A DNA stretch of 64,000 nt from Brevibacterium pigmentatum (lineage in GTDB: Bacteria; Actinomycetota; Actinomycetes; Actinomycetales; Brevibacteriaceae): positions 1,860,001 through 1,924,000 of the forward strand of contig NZ_CP050153.1 of the NCBI RefSeq assembly GCF_011617465.1. Direction: 5' to 3'. The position numbers and the translations under genes were made by a program. The notes beneath the pieces were generated by a model. That model was given only the letters and a program-made list of their open reading frames with translations, did not search any database and was not told where the DNA came from. This document shows positions 61,057-64,000 of this stretch, piece by piece (within the stretch, counting starts at the first letter, position 1; each line of letters starts with the position of its first letter).

Positions 61057-61893
61057 ATGTACGACTGGCTGGTCGCTGCCGTTCTCGGAATCGTGCAGGC
61101 ACTCACCGAGTTCCTCCCGATCTCCTCGTCGGCGCATGTGCGCATCGTCGGCGAACTCATGCTTCCCGGTTCCGATCCGGGCGCGTTCTTCACCGCCATC
61201 ATCCAGATCGGCACCGAGGCGGCCGTCGTCGTCTACTTCTGGAGCGATATCGTTTCGATCATCTCGAAATGGTGCAAGGCGCTCGTCGGCAAGCATGATC
61301 GCAAGGATCCCGAGGTGCGCCTGGGCTGGCTCATCATCGTCGGTTCGATTCCCATCGTCATCATCGGCCTGCTCTTCCAGGACTACATCGAGGGCGCTCT
61401 GCGCAGCCTCTGGATCACGGCGACGATGCTCATCGTCTTCGGTCTCATCATCGGCATCGCCGACTGGGCCGGAAAGCGCGAACGCACCCTCGAGGACATG
61501 ACCTGGGGTCAGGGCATTCTGTACGGCTTCGCTCAGGCTCTCGCCGTCATTCCCGGCGTGTCACGTTCCGGCGGCACGATCATGGCCGGCCGGTTCATGG
61601 GCTTCGACCGTCCTTCCGCGGCCCGCTATTCGTTCCTCCTCGCCATTCCCGCCGTCGTCGGTTCGGGCCTCTACGGCGTGGCGCAGACGCTGGGTCGCAG
61701 CGAGGCCATGGTGCTCGGCTGGGGACCGACGATCCTCGCCACGATCATCGCCTTCGGGCTCGGCCTCGTCGTCATCCACTGGTTCCTCAAGTACGTGGAG
61801 ACGAAGTCCTTCGCCATCTTCGTCTGGTACCGCGTAGCATTGGGCATCGTCCTCTATATCCTGCTCGGCACGGGAGTCCTCGCCGCCGTCTGA
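61057..61893 (+). CDS. uppP: Undecaprenyl-diphosphatase UppP (BacA)
   Basis: 278 residues from the ATG at 61057, with AAGGAG five bases upstream. Recycles the undecaprenyl pyrophosphate carrier for cell-wall synthesis and gives bacitracin resistance. Eight membrane helices. Motif 1 GIVQALTEFLPISSSAH with the catalytic Glu and Ser, motif 2 AVIPGVSRSGGTIMAGRFMG with the Arg. Normal length. Confidence 0.96.
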   Translation: MYDWLVAAVLGIVQALTEFLPISSSAHVRIVGELMLPGSDPGAFFTAIIQIGTEAAVVVYFWSDIVSIISKWCKALVGKHDRKDPEVRLGWLIIVGSIPIVIIGLLFQDYIEGALRSLWITATMLIVFGLIIGIADWAGKRERTLEDMTWGQGILYGFAQALAVIPGVSRSGGTIMAGRFMGFDRPSAARYSFLLAIPAVVGSGLYGVAQTLGRSEAMVLGWGPTILATIIAFGLGLVVIHWFLKYVETKSFAIFVWYRVALGIVLYILLGTGVLAAV

Positions 61894-61923
61894 GTCGACG
61901 TCCCGTCCTGCACCAGCATGAAC

Positions 61924-61957
61924 TGATCCCGGCACTCGCTCATGAGTGCCGGGATCA
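61924..61957. terminator. Hairpin between uppP and histidine phosphatase
   Basis: Perfect 14-bp stem (61924-61937 and 61944-61957), 6-base loop GCTCAT, between convergent genes. Confidence 0.85.
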
Positions 61958-61980
61958 GCGCATTCACACGACTGCCGAGA

Positions 61981-62712
61981 TCAGCGCATTCCGCCGCCGC
62001 CGACGGCGGCAGACTGTGCGAGTCCGGCTGCGGTCACTGACATCGCTGCGAGCACCGGCCTATCACCGGAATAGTCGATGACCGTGAATGATCCCGGAGC
62101 GACGCTCAGACGTTGGAATTCGTCGAGGGGCATTCCCAGTGCATCGGCGATGATCGCCTTGATGATGTCTCCGTGGGAGACGATCATCGCCCACCGAGGC
62201 GGCGCTGGCTTCCCAACGTCGGTCCCTGACTCCGAGGCAGTCCCTGATTTCGAAGCGGCCCCGAGGTCCGCATCGGCGCGTTCCTCCTCGCGCAGCTGCG
62301 CCACGAGGTCACGGACGCGGGCCGTCGATCGGTCGGCCGCCTCGGTGATGGATTCGCCACCGGGGAACCTCGCCTGCGACGCTGACGTCACCACGGTCTT
62401 CCATAGGGGCTCTCGCCCCAGCTCTTTGAGCGTTCGTCCCGTCCACTCGCCGTAGTCGAGTTCGATGACGGCGTCATCGACGGCGATGTCATCGAATTCG
62501 GCCACCTCCGCCGCGACCATCGCGGTCTCTTGGCATCGCTGCAGCGGTGAATGCAGAAGGCGGGCGAAGTGCCGGTGCGGCAGCAGTTCGAGGTTGGCCC
62601 GCAGGGCCCGTCTCCCCTCGTCGGTGAGAGACACGCCGGGGGCGCGTCCGGCCAGGATTCCGGAGACGTTGGCGCTGGAGAGGCCGTGCCGCAGAAGAAC
62701 GATGACGGGCAT
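61981..62712 (-). CDS. Histidine phosphatase, MSMEG_4193 family
   Basis: 243 residues. Phosphohistidine fold with LLRHGLSSAN (R8, H9), ELDYGEWTG, and the second His in MIVSHGDIIKAIIADA. Members are conserved with DUF3090, SCO1664 and mshC in Actinobacteria; here it has moved 2.3 kb away, with an acidic protein, an aldo-keto reductase and uppP between. Substrate unknown. The middle region (residues 145-170, DADLGAASKSGTASESGTDV) is a low-complexity insert. TAGTCT (minus strand, 62720-62725) lies seven bases before its ATG. Confidence 0.9.
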   Translation of the reverse strand: MPVIVLLRHGLSSANVSGILAGRAPGVSLTDEGRRALRANLELLPHRHFARLLHSPLQRCQETAMVAAEVAEFDDIAVDDAVIELDYGEWTGRTLKELGREPLWKTVVTSASQARFPGGESITEAADRSTARVRDLVAQLREEERADADLGAASKSGTASESGTDVGKPAPPRWAMIVSHGDIIKAIIADALGMPLDEFQRLSVAPGSFTVIDYSGDRPVLAAMSVTAAGLAQSAAVGGGGMR

Positions 62713-62737
62713 ACCGCCAAGACTAGCCCAGATCGTC

Positions 62738-62743
62738 TAGGGT
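62738..62743 (+). promoter_or_regulatory. -10 box of the DUF5703 gene (leaderless)
   Basis: TAGGGT lies six bases before the ATG at 62750. Confidence 0.45.
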
Positions 62744-62749
62744 GAGGCT

Positions 62750-62953
62750 ATGAAACGTCAGCGTCCACGTATGACCTACGAGTTCCGGAAGGTCTCGTTC
62801 TCTCGTGATGTGCCGCGTTCGGTCAGCCTGCAGGAACTCAACGACCAGGCGGAATACGGACAGTGGGAACTCGCTCGGACCCGCATCTCCGTCGGCGGAG
62901 TCCGCACCGTCTGGCTGCGCCGGAAGATCATGCCGCTGACTCTGAGCAGCTGA
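62750..62953 (+). CDS. DUF5703-family small protein
   Basis: 67 residues, basic. MTYEFRKVSFSRDVPR, LNDQAEYGQWELARTRI and VRTVWLRRKIM match the DUF5703 family. It is widespread in Actinobacteria near mshC and the M20 peptidase; function unknown. It stops five bases before the transporter start. Confidence 0.88.
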   Translation: MKRQRPRMTYEFRKVSFSRDVPRSVSLQELNDQAEYGQWELARTRISVGGVRTVWLRRKIMPLTLSS

Positions 62954-62957
62954 TGGT

Positions 62958-63944
62958 GTGAGGTCTTCCTCCCTCGTCACTGTCCTCACCGCTGGTCTCG
63001 TCACGATCGCTGCGGGAGCGGCGATGTCCCTGCAGGGACGAGCGAACGGCCTGCTCGGTCAGGTGCTCGGCCACGCCGTCTTCGCCGCGCTCGTCTCATT
63101 CGTCGTCGGACTCCTCTGTGTCGGCATCGCCCTTGCGGTCTCGGCCCGTTCACGAGGGGCGGCCCGACGACTCGTCGCACTGCTGCGTGAACGCACCGTG
63201 CCCTGGTGGATGCTCCTCGGGGGCTTGAGCGGCTGTCTCGTCGTCATCGCGCAGGCCACGACCATTCCTCGCATCGGCGTGGCCATGTTCACAATGGCTT
63301 TCGTCTCCGGTCAGGTCACCGGCGGACTCATCGTCGATTCCACCGATCTGCCGCCCGGAGGTCGGCAGCGGCTGGGAGTGCTGCGCATCCTCGGCGTGCT
63401 CATCGTGCTCGCGTCCCTGGCGTTTGCTGCTGGTGATCGTCTGCAGTCGGGGGTACCGCTGTGGGCTCCCCTGCTGCCGTTCGTCTCCGGGACGCTGACG
63501 AGTGTGCAGCAGGCCTTCAACGGCCATATTCGTGCCGCTACTGGGTCGGCGGTGGTCGCGACGACGGTGAATTTCACGGTCGGCTTCGCCGCACTCGTCG
63601 TCGGCACGCTCATCCTGCTCGGATCAGGCGTTCCCTGGAGCGGATTCCCGGCCTCCCCGGGTCAGTGGTGGATCCTCCTCGGCGGGGCCTTCGGCGTGGT
63701 CTTCATCGCTCTGACCACGGTGACCGTGGCACGGCTGGGCGTGCTGCTGCTCAGCTTGTTCGCGCTCTTCGGCAATCTGGTCGGGGCGTTGGCACTCGAT
63801 GCGCTGCTGCCGATCCCGGGCTCCGACGTCACGCTGACCACGGTGCTCAGCGCTGCTGGAGTGCTCGTCGGGATCGTGACGGTGCTGCCGGTCCCGGTCA
63901 GGCGTTCATCAGGAAGTCGCCGAGAACCCGCGTCCCGAACTTGA
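62958..63944 (+). CDS. DMT-superfamily transporter (YdcZ/DUF606-like)
   Basis: 328 residues, about ten membrane helices in two repeat halves. GAAMSLQGRANGLLGQVLGH in the first half and TLTSVQQAFNGHIRAATGSA in the second are the paired DUF606 motifs. The start is GTG at 62958, just after the DUF5703 stop. Small-molecule export is likely; substrate unknown. The C-terminal tail overlaps the convergent peptidase gene by 47 bases. Confidence 0.85.
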   Translation: MRSSSLVTVLTAGLVTIAAGAAMSLQGRANGLLGQVLGHAVFAALVSFVVGLLCVGIALAVSARSRGAARRLVALLRERTVPWWMLLGGLSGCLVVIAQATTIPRIGVAMFTMAFVSGQVTGGLIVDSTDLPPGGRQRLGVLRILGVLIVLASLAFAAGDRLQSGVPLWAPLLPFVSGTLTSVQQAFNGHIRAATGSAVVATTVNFTVGFAALVVGTLILLGSGVPWSGFPASPGQWWILLGGAFGVVFIALTTVTVARLGVLLLSLFALFGNLVGALALDALLPIPGSDVTLTTVLSAAGVLVGIVTVLPVPVRRSSGSRREPASRT

Positions 63945-64000
63945 GCGCCGAGATCGGCACCCTCTCGTCGACGCCGTGGAACATGGCCGGGAAGTCGAGG
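63898..64000 (-). CDS. C-terminal end of an M20/M25/M40-family metallo-hydrolase (partial)
   Basis: Only the last 33 residues are in the window. MFHGVDERVPISALKFGTRV then LGDFLMNA and the stop at 63898-63900 match the end of actinobacterial M20 dipeptidase-like proteins (FHG-x-DERVP). The gene is convergent with the DMT transporter and overlaps its end. Confidence 0.8.
   Translation of the reverse strand, partial: LDFPAMFHGVDERVPISALKFGTRVLGDFLMNA

Overview
The window is 64 kb of a high-GC actinobacterial chromosome. The evidence is a complete Pup-proteasome island (pup, dop, prcB, prcA, pafA, pafB, pafC, proteasome ATPase), the mycothiol ligase mshC, rbpA, secA2, ftsR and a polyprenol-phosphate mannosyltransferase, with GTG starts and many apparently leaderless genes. 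Protein character suggests Brevibacterium or a close relative; that is an inference from family knowledge, not a search. No rRNA, tRNA, CRISPR array, prophage or insertion sequence was seen.

Region 1-12 kb is mainly housekeeping: a DEDDh/GIY-YIG nuclease, a shortened esterase-like gene, an acyltransferase, ftsR, an orphan ParA, pyruvate carboxylase overlapping peptide deformylase, 3-hydroxyacyl-CoA dehydrogenase, an aspartate aminotransferase and a methyltransferase. Region 12-32 kb is more accessory. It holds a heat-shock Hsp20 gene under an HspR-type (HAIR) operator, an AEC carrier, ferritin, a four-gene operon (DUF5058 protein, second membrane protein, M20 hydrolase, amidase) below a GntR-like palindrome, and an MFS pseudogene. 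It also holds an Rpf-like cell-wall hydrolase and an amine oxidase / APC permease / AraC / VOC / UvrA-like operon. A truncated RlpA-like gene follows. Rpf-like and RlpA-like genes share 11-bp-phased GTTAYC repeats upstream.

Region 29-45 kb holds a glycerophosphodiesterase, rbpA with a textbook SigR/SigH-type promoter, a 32-bp perfect hairpin, a polyprenol-phosphate mannosyltransferase, a degenerate amidohydrolase, a 5'-3' exonuclease fused to a DEDDh exonuclease, secA2, helY, tatC, tatA, pafC, pafB, DUF3866 and two FKBP isomerases. Region 45-53 kb is the pupylation core: PafA and Dop conjugate and release Pup, PrcA/PrcB form the 20S core, the ATPase unfolds substrates, and TrmI methylates tRNA. 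Its ATPase lacks the usual C-terminal GQYL tail. Region 53-64 kb holds an M50 protease, a Fe-S RecB-like nuclease, HAD and PAC2 proteins, and the conserved actinobacterial set mshC / SCO1664-like kinase / DUF3090 / histidine phosphatase. It also holds an aldo-keto reductase with a degenerate catalytic tetrad, uppP, DUF5703, a DMT transporter and the tail of an M20 peptidase.

The layout is mostly that of a conserved actinobacterial core. The best leads for new biology are the nuclease fusion (32758-34452), the DUF5058 operon (14691-18963), the amine-oxidase/UvrA-like operon (21718-27812), the tail-less proteasome ATPase (50525-52177), the 70-nt hairpin (30657-30726) and the phased repeats before the cell-wall genes.
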